DNA of 64,000 bases, from NCBI RefSeq assembly GCF_002007105.1, contig NZ_MVBC01000001.1:620001-684000 (forward strand). The letters run 5' to 3'. The notes under the pieces were generated by a model. That model did not search any database. It saw only the letters and a list, made by a program, of their open reading frames with translations, and was not told the DNA's origin. This stretch comes from Hymenobacter sp. CRA2 (lineage in GTDB: Bacteria > Bacteroidota > Bacteroidia > Cytophagales > Hymenobacteraceae). Shown here piece by piece: positions 1 through 8,097 of this stretch. Numbering within the stretch: the stretch's first letter is position 1; the number at the start of each line of letters is the position of its first letter. The position numbers and the translations under genes are program-made.

Positions 1-1124
1 GACTGAACCCGGGTTACGCCCGTCAGCCCCCCATCCGGCCCGTAGAAGCGGGTGTCGTTGGCCCCCGCGTTGTGGGCCTCGCGCGCCAGGCCGCTCGCCG
101 TAACTCCTATCACCGTGCGCTTGGAGAGCGTGTAGTCCAACCCGGCCCGCCAGGTATGCGCCTGGGCCCGCAGTCGGTTGTGGCTGTCTAGGTCGCTGGT
201 GCCGAGGGGCTGCCCCCCTTGGGCAAAGTCACGGTGCGCGGTCAGGGGCAGCTGCCGGGTGCGGTCGGAATAGGCGTAGCTGCCGAAGAGGTTGACCTTG
301 TTGCGCTGGTAATTCACCGACAGGCCGGTGGTGAAGCGCCCGTGGTAACCGCGCCCGTAGGCCACGTTGGCCGAGCCGTTGGTGCCCTGGCGCTGGTCTT
401 TTTTGAGGTTGATGGCGATGATGCCGGCGCCGCCTTGGGCGTCGTAGCTGGCGGGTGGATTAGTGATAAGCTCGATGCTGCGCACCTGCTCGGCCGGCAG
501 CGCCCGCAGGTAGTCGGCCAGCTCCGCCCCGGTTAGGGGCTGGCGTTTGCCGTCGATGATGACTAGTAGCCCTTGCTTGCCGCGCAGGGCTAGATTGTCG
601 CCCGCCACCGTGACGCCCGGGGCGCGGCTGAGCACGTCGAGCGTGGTGTTGCCGGCGGCCAGCGGCGAACCGTCAACGTTCACCACCGTGCGGTCGGCCA
701 GGCGCTCAAACTGCGGCTTCCGGCCCACTACCCGCACCTCTTGCAGGGACGTGGCGGCGCTGGGGCGCAACGCAATCGGCGGCAGTTCGAGCCCATCAGC
801 CGGCAAGGCAACCGGAGCCGACCAGTAACGCTCGTAACCCACTTGCGCCGCCGACACCAGGTAGCGCCCCGCGGCCCCGACCTCAAAGCGGAAAGCGCCT
901 TGCGCGTCGCTGAACTCGCTTTTCACCACCGTTGAATCCACTGCCCGGTGCAGTGTTAGGGTAGCAAACTCTACCGGCGCGCCGGTCGGGCTTTGCACGC
1001 GGCCGGTGAGGGCAATGGCCTGCTGCGCCTGGGCAGCCAGTGGGGTACCGCCCGCTACCAGCAGGAACATAACGGCAAGGGTCGGCCAAGGGTGCCTGCT
1101 GAGCAGGCCCGATACTGGGTTCAT
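1..1124 (-). CDS. TonB-dependent receptor-like outer membrane protein (3' part cut by window edge)
   Basis: The reading frame is open from an ATG at 1124 to the left edge, giving about 374 residues. Residues 1-35 form a signal peptide (hydrophobic run FLLVAGG, then cleavage near AAQAQQ). A carboxypeptidase-regulatory-like beta-sandwich follows (about 38-120), then a plug-like domain with RPGVTV-type wording (SRAPGVTVAGDN), IIDGKRQ, and the stretch ending GAGIIAINLKK (about 135-250). After that comes the start of a barrel rich in alternating aromatic residues. This order matches the outer-membrane-beta-barrel branch of TonB-dependent receptors, whose full length is usually about 800 residues. 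The substrate cannot be told. It lies downstream of the M56/BlaI genes on the same strand, 283 bp away, so joint regulation is possible but not shown. Confidence 0.85.
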   Translation of the reverse strand, partial: MNPVSGLLSRHPWPTLAVMFLLVAGGTPLAAQAQQAIALTGRVQSPTGAPVEFATLTLHRAVDSTVVKSEFSDAQGAFRFEVGAAGRYLVSAAQVGYERYWSAPVALPADGLELPPIALRPSAATSLQEVRVVGRKPQFERLADRTVVNVDGSPLAAGNTTLDVLSRAPGVTVAGDNLALRGKQGLLVIIDGKRQPLTGAELADYLRALPAEQVRSIELITNPPASYDAQGGAGIIAINLKKDQRQGTNGSANVAYGRGYHGRFTTGLSVNYQRNKVNLFGSYAYSDRTRQLPLTAHRDFAQGGQPLGTSDLDSHNRLRAQAHTWRAGLDYTLSKRTVIGVTASGLAREAHNAGANDTRFYGPDGGLTGVTRVQ

Positions 1125-1407
1125 CAGAGAAGGGATTAAGAAGGTGTTGAGAGGTATTCGTCGGTTGCCATTGGGCACAGGGCACACATAACCCAGCTTT
1201 TCCCCAGCCAGGGGCTGGGAAGCAGGCCTGCCTGGCGGCGGTAGCTCAAGCAGAGGGGTGGCCTACCAGGCGGGACGTCGCGGAGCAACTGGCCTGCGAC
1301 AGGGCGTCGCGCAGGGCACGAGCCAGCCGTCCTGCCTCAGAGGAGACAGGCCAAATTGGTTATTGATAGTTGAGGTAGCCGGGCTAGGGGGTAGCTGCCG
1401 CACGCGG

Positions 1408-2775
1408 TTACGGAACCATAACGCTAGCCGGGCGGGTGGCCGGCGCTTCATCGTCGTGGACGTGGCGGTACAGCGACGACACTACGGGCCACATCGTTTC
1501 GCCCGATACGGCTTCGTACAGCTGGCGGTAGTGGGCGGCCACGGCGGCGGGCTGTGCTTGGCCGTTCACCACCAAGCTATTCGCCCGCAGGGTGTATTCG
1601 TAGTTCCGGGGGTTGGGTAGCAAGCCGCCCCGCTTCATGGCGTCCTCGAGCAGATCGACTGGCTTGGTGTGCCGGGCCTCTTGGTTCATAGGAGTTGGGG
1701 GTGAGGCGTGCGCCGATGCATCCAGCGCTGTTAGCGTGCAGCACGCCAGCAGCGCCGCACTGAGCAGCACCACAGCGGCTGCCCAGCAGCTTTCCCAAAA
1801 GGTAGGGGCCGCGGTCGGGCGCGTCACGAGGCGCCGCACGCGGCTCAGCAGTTCACTTTCGCCCGCGGGGCCGGTGGCAGCCAGCACCAGACGTGGGGAG
1901 CGGGCCTCGGCGTAGGCTAGTTCGGCGAGCGAGGACAGGGCCTGCGCGAGCGTGCGGGCGTCACCGCAGAGGCGGGCGGCCACGTCGTCGCAGCAATGTT
2001 CGCGCTCGGTGCGCAGGGCGGCGGAGAGAAACCAAACGGCTGGGTGGTAGAAGAACACTACCTCGACCAGCGCCTGCAGCAGGTTGACCAGGTAGTCCTG
2101 GCGCAGCACATGGGCAACTTCGTGGGCCAGAATCACCTCCAACTCGCGCGGGGTCAGTCCGGTGAGGGCGCTGAGCGGCAGCAGAACAACGGGCTTGACG
2201 TAGCCTACCACCACCGGCGAAGACACCAGGGCTGAAGCCAGCACCCGCACCGGCCGGGTCAGGCCGGCTTGCGCGCACAACGCATCCAGCCGCTGCTGCC
2301 ACGCCTCGGGCAGCGCCGCCACCCGGTAGCGCCGCAGCCGGCGCACGTAGGCCAGGCCCGCCAAGAGCCGCAGCATCATGGCTAGTATACCAAGCAGCCA
2401 GGCGCCCACCAGCAGCGGCAAGTGCTTCTCCACGTAGGTAGTGCCCACGGCCAACACGGCCTGTGCGTGGTCTGCAAAATCGGCGTGAACGGCCGGTGCC
2501 ATATTACGAGCGGCCGGCATGCTGCTGGTTGTGTCGGCCGAGGCCAGCGGCGTGGTGTGGTAGTAGCGGACAAATGTGGCGGCTGCCAACGCCACTGCTA
2601 GCAGCAAGGCCCCTAGCAACACGCGGTAGCGGACTGCGGCGCGGTGTCGGGGCATCAGCAGCAACAGGATAGCGGCGGCCAACGCTACAGCGGCGCCTTG
2701 CCAGAGCGAGTGCAGCAGGGTGAAGCCCGTGGCCCGCAACAGCGCGGGGGTAAGCAGGTCGTTAAGCGCGTTCAT
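1408..2775 (-). CDS. M56 (BlaR1/MecR1-type) integral membrane zinc metallopeptidase
   Basis: This 455-residue membrane protein has hydrophobic segments at about 20-40, 50-70 and 120-142, and another near 335-355. The metalloprotease motif HEVAH is at 218-222, and the downstream EREHCCDD stretch (257-264) supplies further metal-site residues typical of M56. In BlaR1/MecR1 the peptidase cleaves its cognate BlaI/MecI repressor after sensing a signal. Here the C-terminal 100 residues are not a penicillin-binding domain, so the signal is probably not a beta-lactam bound in the classical way. The ATG overlaps the end of the BlaI-type gene by 14 bp, so the two are translated together as a sensor-repressor pair. 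Confidence 0.9.
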   Translation of the reverse strand: MNALNDLLTPALLRATGFTLLHSLWQGAAVALAAAILLLLMPRHRAAVRYRVLLGALLLAVALAAATFVRYYHTTPLASADTTSSMPAARNMAPAVHADFADHAQAVLAVGTTYVEKHLPLLVGAWLLGILAMMLRLLAGLAYVRRLRRYRVAALPEAWQQRLDALCAQAGLTRPVRVLASALVSSPVVVGYVKPVVLLPLSALTGLTPRELEVILAHEVAHVLRQDYLVNLLQALVEVVFFYHPAVWFLSAALRTEREHCCDDVAARLCGDARTLAQALSSLAELAYAEARSPRLVLAATGPAGESELLSRVRRLVTRPTAAPTFWESCWAAAVVLLSAALLACCTLTALDASAHASPPTPMNQEARHTKPVDLLEDAMKRGGLLPNPRNYEYTLRANSLVVNGQAQPAAVAAHYRQLYEAVSGETMWPVVSSLYRHVHDDEAPATRPASVMVP

Positions 2776-3175
2776 CGTCGGCCGGGGAAGGGTTGGACGG
2801 CTCTATATCATTTAGCAGAGCCTTAATCTGATCCAGCTCTTCGCGGGTATTCTGCCCCATGCCCAGGGCGCGCAGCACCAGCTTGAGCGCAGAGCCGCCA
2901 AAGGCCGATTCAGCCAGGCGGGTCAGCAGGTGCCCCTGCGTTTCTTCTTCCCGCACCGCGGCGCGGTACACGTGCGGCCATTGCTCGTCGTCGCGCACCA
3001 CAAGCCCTTTCTCCAGCATCAACTGCATCCACTTCAACGTGGTCGTGTAGCCCACCTCCCGCTTCTGGTTGAGCTGCTCATTAACTACGCGCACCGTCAC
3101 AGGTCCGTGCTGCCACAGCACCTGCAGAATCTCTAATTCGGCGTCGGTAGGTTTGGGAATGGGGGCGTCGCTCAT
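2762..3175 (-). CDS. BlaI/MecI/CopY-family transcriptional repressor
   Basis: At 137 residues this is close to the usual BlaI length. The N-terminal winged helix reads PTDAELEILQVLW...VRVVNEQLNQ...VGYTTTLKWMQLMLEKGLV, which is the family signature for DNA binding. The second half (about 80-125) is the dimerisation helix region containing the site that an M56 partner would cleave. Two near-perfect dyads with the core TTACGAAT/ATTCGTAA flank a -7 promoter element just upstream, so the gene is very likely autoregulated. The M56 gene follows with a 14-bp overlap. The physiological signal is unknown. Confidence 0.93.
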   Translation of the reverse strand: MSDAPIPKPTDAELEILQVLWQHGPVTVRVVNEQLNQKREVGYTTTLKWMQLMLEKGLVVRDDEQWPHVYRAAVREEETQGHLLTRLAESAFGGSALKLVLRALGMGQNTREELDQIKALLNDIEPSNPSPADDERA

Positions 3176-3189
3176 AAGCCAGCAGAAGG

Positions 3190-3207
3190 TTACGAATCTA
3201 TTCGTAA
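3190..3207. promoter_or_regulatory. Operator 1 of the BlaI-type repressor
   Basis: TTACGAATCTATTCGTAA is a perfect 8-bp inverted repeat with a 2-bp centre. It sits 15 bp upstream of the repressor start codon and just downstream of the -7 element at 3210-3217, where a bound dimer would block initiation. BlaI/MecI proteins are known to bind dyads of about this size. Confidence 0.75.
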
Positions 3208-3209
3208 GT

Positions 3210-3217
3210 CAAATGTA
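3210..3217 (-). promoter_or_regulatory. Bacteroidota -7 promoter element for blaI-M56
   Basis: On the minus strand the sequence TACATTTG fits TAnnTTTG exactly and lies between the two operators, 35 bp upstream of the repressor ATG. A good TTG -33 box at 19-21 bp spacing is not evident. Confidence 0.55.
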
Positions 3218-3245
3218 AACGAACAATTCCATAATCCTATATTCA

Positions 3246-3265
3246 CTTACGAATAAATTCGTAAG
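3246..3265. promoter_or_regulatory. Operator 2 of the BlaI-type repressor
   Basis: CTTACGAATAAATTCGTAAG is a perfect 9-bp inverted repeat with a 2-bp centre and shares the TTACGAAT half-site with operator 1. The two centres are 57 bp apart, bracketing the promoter. Confidence 0.75.
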
Positions 3266-3433
3266 CTACAACCAACCAATAACATAAGGTCTCATATTGT
3301 GTGATCCTGGTCGTGCCTAGCCCTAGCTGAATGAACCTCGAACATCAATTAGAGGCACAACTTCATTTGCACGTTTTTGGGATACATTTGAGCGACCAAC
3401 CTTTGGTCTGACCTACTATCCCAAACTTTACCC

Positions 3434-3883
3434 ATGAGAAGACTGCTTCCCCATCAACTGCTGAACGCCTTATTGCTATGCGGCGTAGTTTCCAGTTGTG
3501 GCGACAAGAAAGATGACGCAAAGCCCAAGGAGCACACGGTGGAAGTGCGCTTTCAGGCAACGGCTATTCCCAGTAACTACATGGCCCAATTCTATGTGGA
3601 GGAAGACAACGGCAGCGGCGCCACGACTACATACATGGACAACCCGAGCGGTACGGAAGCGCATACGCACCAGGCCAGCCGGGCTAAGCGAACCGGGCAC
3701 ACCATCGAGGCCATGATTGGCATATCCGAAGTTACCTCGGGCACTGCCCTGCCCGCTTCCGCGAGCGTGAAGGCGGATATCGTGGTGGATGGGGCCGTGA
3801 AGCAGACGATTACCGTTGACCGGAATACAACTGCCGACCGCTACGGCGACCGGGAAAAGACGATGCTGCTTACGCTCGAATAA
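3434..3883 (+). CDS. Small lipoprotein of unknown function
   Basis: The 149-residue product begins with basic residues, a short hydrophobic stretch (LLNALLLCGVVSS) and a lipobox ending in Cys at about 22, followed by GDKKDD, as in Bacteroidota lipoproteins whose charged tail can direct surface export. The mature part (about 35-149) is rich in beta-type segments and resembles a small beta-sandwich, but no family was recognised. The gene stands alone: a strong terminator follows within 10 bp of its stop codon. Confidence 0.75.
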   Translation: MRRLLPHQLLNALLLCGVVSSCGDKKDDAKPKEHTVEVRFQATAIPSNYMAQFYVEEDNGSGATTTYMDNPSGTEAHTHQASRAKRTGHTIEAMIGISEVTSGTALPASASVKADIVVDGAVKQTITVDRNTTADRYGDREKTMLLTLE

Positions 3884-3892
3884 CCTTGATGA

Positions 3893-3933
3893 AAGCGGTG
3901 GGCTACGTAAGTGGAAGCCCACCGCTTTTTTTT
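3893..3933 (+). terminator. Intrinsic terminator after the 3434-3883 lipoprotein
   Basis: Perfect 12-bp arms AAGCGGTGGGCT (3893-3904) and AGCCCACCGCTT (3916-3927) are followed by a run of T to 3933. Confidence 0.9.
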
Positions 3934-3990
3934 ACATCGAATAGATACGAGTACCGGCGCCGCAGCCCACAGCACGCGCGGTCCAGGAGC

Positions 3991-5118
3991 ATGCACGAGG
4001 TTATGGCTTTACCGATGACTGCGCCGCGCAATCAGTTTCGCGTGGCTACGACTTCCGCCGAGCTGGCGCAATTTCGGCAGCAGGCCTGGCGCCTGTACCA
4101 GCCCGCCGCGCCGGTAGCCGTGGAGGCGTTTGGGCAAACCTGGCAGTTGCGGCCGGGCCTCACCTTCACGCCCTTTGCCAACGCGGTACGCTGCACGGCC
4201 CACTGCGCCTTTTGCTCCGAGGAGCTGCAGCGCTACGACGGACACCAGCTCACGGCCAAGCGCCTCATTGACGACTACCCGGCCTACTTTGCCCGGCTGC
4301 GGGAGTCATTGCAGCCGTTCCGGGGGCTGCCGCTGGGGTTGAGTCTCTCGGGGTTGGAAGCCACGGCCGAGCCGCAGTGGCTGCGCGAGCTGCTGGCTTG
4401 CCTGAGCGGACTGGAAGCCGAGGGCGTGGTGTTCGACGAGAAAGTGCTGTATACCAACGGCAGCGGCTTCGTGCTCAGCCCCGACCTAGGCCCGGCGCTT
4501 CAGGAATTCGGCCTAAGCCGCCTGGAACTCTCGCGCTGCCACGACGACGAAGCCGTGAATCAGCAGATCATGCGCTTCAACCGCAACCAGCCCGTGCGCC
4601 ACAACGCCGTGTACGCGGCCACGGTGCGCACGCTGCACCAGCACTTGTTCGTCAAGAACTCGTGCATCCTCACGCAGGCGGGCGTTGCTACCCTGGCTGA
4701 TGTGGAACGATATCTGGCCTGGGCCGCCGGGCTGGGCGTGCGTCGGGTCGTGTTTCGAGAGCTGAGCCGGCTGGAAGGCAGCTACCTGCCCAACGTGTTT
4801 ACCGATTGGATTGAGGCCCAGCGCGTGCCCATCGAGCCGCTGCTGACAGCCGCGGTACCCACGCTGGAACGCCCGCGCGCCGGCTGGCAGTACGCGGGCA
4901 GCACCTTCGGCTACTATTACTACAACGAGCATTACCGCTGGCAGGACACCGAGGTCATCTTCGAAACCAGCAGCTACCCCGCTCTGCAGACGGCCAATGC
5001 CACCGGCGTGCTGCAGAAGCTCATCCTGCATTCGGACGGCACTTTGGCTGGCGACTGGGACCCCGACAGCCGGGTAATCAGCCGCGCCTCGGCCCCAGCG
5101 GCAGCCCCTCCGCTATGA
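3991..5118 (+). CDS. Radical SAM protein, unknown function
   Basis: The 375-residue product carries CTAHCAFC, the CX3CX2C iron-sulfur cluster motif, at C68/C72/C75, preceded by a segment (GLTFTPFANAVR) typical of the first beta strand of the radical SAM barrel. Barrel-type segments continue to about residue 270. No extra cysteine cluster (SPASM-like) is seen near the C-terminus, which is aromatic-rich (FGYYYYNEHYRW). The open frame reaches upstream to 3886, but that would include the terminator of the preceding gene, so the start at 3991 is preferred; 4003 and 4015 are alternatives. The stop overlaps the next gene's start (ATGA), linking it to a nucleotidyltransferase-fold protein. The substrate is unknown. 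Confidence 0.85.
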   Translation: MHEVMALPMTAPRNQFRVATTSAELAQFRQQAWRLYQPAAPVAVEAFGQTWQLRPGLTFTPFANAVRCTAHCAFCSEELQRYDGHQLTAKRLIDDYPAYFARLRESLQPFRGLPLGLSLSGLEATAEPQWLRELLACLSGLEAEGVVFDEKVLYTNGSGFVLSPDLGPALQEFGLSRLELSRCHDDEAVNQQIMRFNRNQPVRHNAVYAATVRTLHQHLFVKNSCILTQAGVATLADVERYLAWAAGLGVRRVVFRELSRLEGSYLPNVFTDWIEAQRVPIEPLLTAAVPTLERPRAGWQYAGSTFGYYYYNEHYRWQDTEVIFETSSYPALQTANATGVLQKLILHSDGTLAGDWDPDSRVISRASAPAAAPPL

Positions 5119-5618
5119 CGGCGGCCCAGGAACAACGATACCTGCGCACGCTCCACCTGTTGGTAGCGGCCGGTGTGCCGTTTGTGGGGCTGGGCACCTT
5201 CGCGCTACGTCGGCAGTGCCCGCGGCTGCCCCGCCGCCTGGTGGCCGACTGCGACCTGCAGCTACCACCCGACGCGGCCGTGCTCACGCAACTAACGGAG
5301 CTGCTGCAAACGGCCGGCTGGCACGTGACCCTGTGGGAGCAACCCGTGCCGCTGCCGCTGCAAACCGCTGAACTAGTCGGCAAATACTACCTGCGCGCCC
5401 GCCGCGCCGGAGCCGTGCTCGACTGCGCCTACGAAAATGACTTCCTGAGCTGGCCCGCCTTCCTGGCCGATAGTCATTGGCACGAAGGCTTGCCCGTGCT
5501 GCGCGCTGAGGCCATTCTGCACCAGAAAGCCCAGACCGGCCGCCCCCGCGACCTGGCCCTGCTCGACTGGTGGCAGCAAACCATCCGCCCGCGCCCTAGC
5601 GGCTTAGGGGTTGGGTAG
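5115..5618 (+). CDS. Nucleotidyltransferase-fold protein paired with the radical SAM protein
   Basis: The 167-residue product has features of a minimal (MNT/AbiEii-like) nucleotidyltransferase: VGLGTFALR (about 24-32), a D-C-D pair at 45/47 in LVADCDLQL, and a third acidic residue at D103 in VLDCAY, preceded by VGKYYLRAR. The family usually transfers NMP groups to small molecules, RNA or protein, or serves as an antitoxin or toxin half. The start codon overlaps the radical SAM stop by 4 bp, so the two are translationally coupled. Its 3' end overlaps the convergent gene at 5604 by 15 bp. The functional call is inference from motifs only. Confidence 0.7.
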   Translation: MTAAQEQRYLRTLHLLVAAGVPFVGLGTFALRRQCPRLPRRLVADCDLQLPPDAAVLTQLTELLQTAGWHVTLWEQPVPLPLQTAELVGKYYLRARRAGAVLDCAYENDFLSWPAFLADSHWHEGLPVLRAEAILHQKAQTGRPRDLALLDWWQQTIRPRPSGLGVG

Positions 5619-6401
5619 GATTTCCAGTTCGGCGTAGGTGAGCGGTAATTGGGTGGCCGCCTGCACGTCGCCACCGGCATCGGCGTGGGCCTGGGCCAGC
5701 ACCACGTGGCGGGCGTCGCGCCAGCGGGCGGCGCGGGGGCCCCAGTTGGCCAGGTCGCGCGACCAGACGAGCTGGGGCCCGGCGGCGGTGCAGCGGTACA
5801 GGCTAAGATTGGTGGGGTTACTCCCGCTAGCCACATCTTCGCAGGCACTGAGCAGGTATTGCCCATCGGGCGAGACGCTGGGGGCGCCCAGCAGTTGGGT
5901 GCGGCGGCCGGTGCGCTGGTCAATGAGCAGCACCGCCGGACCTTCGTCGGTTACTACATCGATAACCCACTGCCGCGCGGCAGGCAGGCTTCCCCAGTAC
6001 AGGTAGGTGTTGTCGTTGCCTTCGGGGCCGTCGGGCGAGGGCACGGGACGCAGTGTAACGGGCGGCCCCTGGGCAGGACGCAGCACCAGCAGCCCGCCCT
6101 GGCGCTGCACCCGGCCATCAGCGGGCAGCGCGGCGTCGGATGTGTCGGTGGCGTTTACTGCATCGGAGGGGCGCAGGGGCAGCGCATCGCGCAGCTGCTG
6201 AAAGGCGGCTTGCGTGCTGGGCTGCAGCCGCAACACCCCGGCCGGGCGGCCCAGCGAATCGGCTACGTGCAGGGTATCGGTGGTAGAAGCTGGGCGCGGT
6301 GTGGCGGGGGCAGCGCCAGCGGGCTTGTCCGGGGAAGTAGTAGCGGGCTGCTCAGGCTGACCGCCCGCCAGCAGCAGCGCGGCGGCGAGGTAACGTTTCA
6401 T
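5604..6401 (-). CDS. Secreted protein, paralogue of the lipoprotein at 8098-8910; lipobox Cys absent
   Basis: Starting at the ATG at 6401 gives 265 residues with a signal peptide (KRYLAAALLLAGG). The mature protein has a Pro/Ala/Thr linker, then a domain containing YWGSLPAARQW, LLIDQRTGRR and VSPDGQYLLSA. The product of 8098-8910 contains the same order of motifs (YWGSLPQAHQW, MLVDQRTGR, ASPDGRYVLST), so the two are clearly paralogous. The SPDG repeat recalls WD40/PD40-like propeller blades, but the fold is not certain. The paralogue has a lipobox ending in TGC; here the matching place reads AGGQ with no cysteine, so this copy may be soluble periplasmic or secreted. An upstream ATG at 6449 is less likely because it precedes the signal peptide. 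Confidence 0.75.
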   Translation of the reverse strand: MKRYLAAALLLAGGQPEQPATTSPDKPAGAAPATPRPASTTDTLHVADSLGRPAGVLRLQPSTQAAFQQLRDALPLRPSDAVNATDTSDAALPADGRVQRQGGLLVLRPAQGPPVTLRPVPSPDGPEGNDNTYLYWGSLPAARQWVIDVVTDEGPAVLLIDQRTGRRTQLLGAPSVSPDGQYLLSACEDVASGSNPTNLSLYRCTAAGPQLVWSRDLANWGPRAARWRDARHVVLAQAHADAGGDVQAATQLPLTYAELEILPNP

Positions 6402-6453
6402 GCGGGGCACAACCAAGATAGAGTTGTCGGGAGGTGAAGGAAAGGCCATGGGC

Positions 6454-7044
6454 TTAGTTGGCCAAATCGAACACCTCGCCGCTGGTTAGCTCGTAGCGCA
6501 CTAGGCCGGCCTGCTGGTCCCAGTAGGCGGCGCGCAGCTGGCTACCGCGCAGGTAAATGGCGTTTTGCCCGTTGCGGATGGCGTAGGCCTGCGGGAAGCG
6601 GCGGCCGCTGCTCAGCGTCACGGGAGCCGGCAGCAGCTTGAAGACAGGGCCGCCGGGCACGTCGCTTTTGTCGCCTAGCAGGCCGGCCAGGTTAAATGAC
6701 AGCGTGGCCGCACGCTCGGGGTCCGTTTTGTCAACCACCAACGAGAAGCTCGGGTGCTCGGGGCCGCCGTAGTTGGTAGCCGACAGCAGCGCCAGCGTCA
6801 CGCGGATGGGCTGATACTTACCGGATTCCAGCTGGTTGCAGTCTTGGTTGGTATGCCACTCTTTCAGCGGCTGTACCGTCAGGGTATTGGTGGCGCCGCG
6901 GTTGCTGCGAAACGTAACCTGCTGGCCGGGCTGGTAGGCAGCGACCCAGGCCCGTTCGGCGGCCGTCAGGTCGACGGGGATACAGTCGCCGCAACCGGCA
7001 GTGGCGGCCAGCAGCGGCGAGAGCAAAGACAGGAGCTTGTGCAT
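6454..7044 (-). CDS. Lipoprotein of unknown function
   Basis: The 196-residue product from the ATG at 7044 has a signal peptide with lipobox LAATAGC and a nearby second Cys (GDC). The mature part, about 175 residues, begins IPVDLTAAERAWVAAYQPGQQVTFRSNRG, reads as beta-rich and has no family I recognise. It lies 52 bp upstream of the paralogue gene at 5604-6401 on the same strand and may be co-transcribed with it. The longer frame starting at 7089 would place charged residues before the signal peptide and is not preferred. Confidence 0.75.
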   Translation of the reverse strand: MHKLLSLLSPLLAATAGCGDCIPVDLTAAERAWVAAYQPGQQVTFRSNRGATNTLTVQPLKEWHTNQDCNQLESGKYQPIRVTLALLSATNYGGPEHPSFSLVVDKTDPERAATLSFNLAGLLGDKSDVPGGPVFKLLPAPVTLSSGRRFPQAYAIRNGQNAIYLRGSQLRAAYWDQQAGLVRYELTSGEVFDLAN

Positions 7045-7296
7045 GGTGGAGCGCCGAAGGAGAATTAGCACCGCCTCAGCGTCATGCATTTAACGGCCGA
7101 GCCAGCCCCGTGTTGGCTACCGAGCTGCCGGCCACGGGTCAACTGCCCAAACTGTATCCTTTTAGCGGCCAATTAGCAGCCTACCGCCTTTCCTTCGGCT
7201 CTGCACAGTGCTGGCTCCCCTACCCTACGTACGGATAAGCCGTGACCCTACCTTTACCTGGTGAAAGAACCTTTGTGCGCGGCTTACTAATTGAAG

Positions 7297-7905
7297 ATGA
7301 ATTTGCTACCTAAACTCCATCTGGCTTATTGCTTTATAGCATTCAGCGGCCTGCTGCCCTGCCCCGACGCCTCTGCTCAGACCTCCAGCCCCCTCAAGCT
7401 GCCTGCCGCCATTCAGCGCGCGCTGCCTGCTGGGTACCAGGTACTCGATGCCGAGCAAGGCGACCTGAACCGCGACGCATTGCCGGATTGGGCGGTGGTG
7501 CTGCATCGCGCCGATGAAGAGAAGACGTCCGACGTAGTCAACCACCCCACCAAGCGGCCCCTGCTGCTGTTTGTGGGCGGCCCCGGTGGCATCAATACCC
7601 TGGCCGCGCGCTCCGACAATGCCGTGTACTGCGTGGACTGCGGCGGCATGATGGGCGACCCGTATCAGGGACTTACGCTGAAAAACGGCTACTTCACCGT
7701 GGAGCACTACGGTGGCAGCGCTCAGCGCTGGACGCGCTTCGTGACCTTTCGCTACGATGCAGCTAGCCGTACCTGGATGCTGCACCGCGACGGGAGCGAG
7801 CAGTTTCACGCCCTGGACCCGGAGCACGGCAAAACCAGCATGCGCACCGCTAAGAACTTCGGCCGAGTGCCGTTTGCCCGCTTCGATATCTACCAGGAGA
7901 AATAG
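7297..7905 (+). CDS. Exported protein with an EF-hand-like DLNRDALPD loop
   Basis: The 202-residue product starts at the ATG at 7297 (an in-frame TTG lies two codons earlier). It has a signal peptide ending near ASAQ at about 28. The mature chain contains GDLNRDALPDWAVVL, a D-x-N-x-D-x-x-x-D calcium-loop pattern found in FG-GAP/VCBS and dockerin-type repeats, then LLLFVGG and YCVDCGGMMGDPYQG. Proteins of this sort in Bacteroidota are periplasmic or surface exposed, with unknown roles. It is a single gene: both flanking intergenic spaces are about 190-200 bp and it is not linked to neighbours. Confidence 0.75.
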   Translation: MNLLPKLHLAYCFIAFSGLLPCPDASAQTSSPLKLPAAIQRALPAGYQVLDAEQGDLNRDALPDWAVVLHRADEEKTSDVVNHPTKRPLLLFVGGPGGINTLAARSDNAVYCVDCGGMMGDPYQGLTLKNGYFTVEHYGGSAQRWTRFVTFRYDAASRTWMLHRDGSEQFHALDPEHGKTSMRTAKNFGRVPFARFDIYQEK

Positions 7906-8097
7906 GCAACCCGCCCAGCCAGCAACCGTCCTACCAACCCCGCAGTGACTTAAGTACGGTCGTCGGAGTGAGGGCTGACCCATGAGCCGTGCCGGTCTGC
8001 GACTCGTACCGTACTTTCAGGCACCTTGTAACACAACCAGTTACCACACTGCCAGCCGAGCACCGTTTGTAGTCGAGCTTTTTCGTTTAGTTACAGC

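Noticed and set aside
1203-1219. CCCAGCC/GGCTGGG hairpin as terminator for the M56 gene
   Set aside because: It is nearly 190 bp from the stop codon and has no T run on the minus strand.
3886-3990. N-terminal extension of the radical SAM ORF from 3886
   Set aside because: It reads through the terminator hairpin of the preceding gene and lacks conserved residues; a start at 3991 or later is preferred.
7952-8016. AAGTACGGT/ACCGTACTT inverted repeat between the genes at 7.9-8.1 kb
   Set aside because: Short arms with a 47-bp loop; could arise by chance and shows no second supporting feature.
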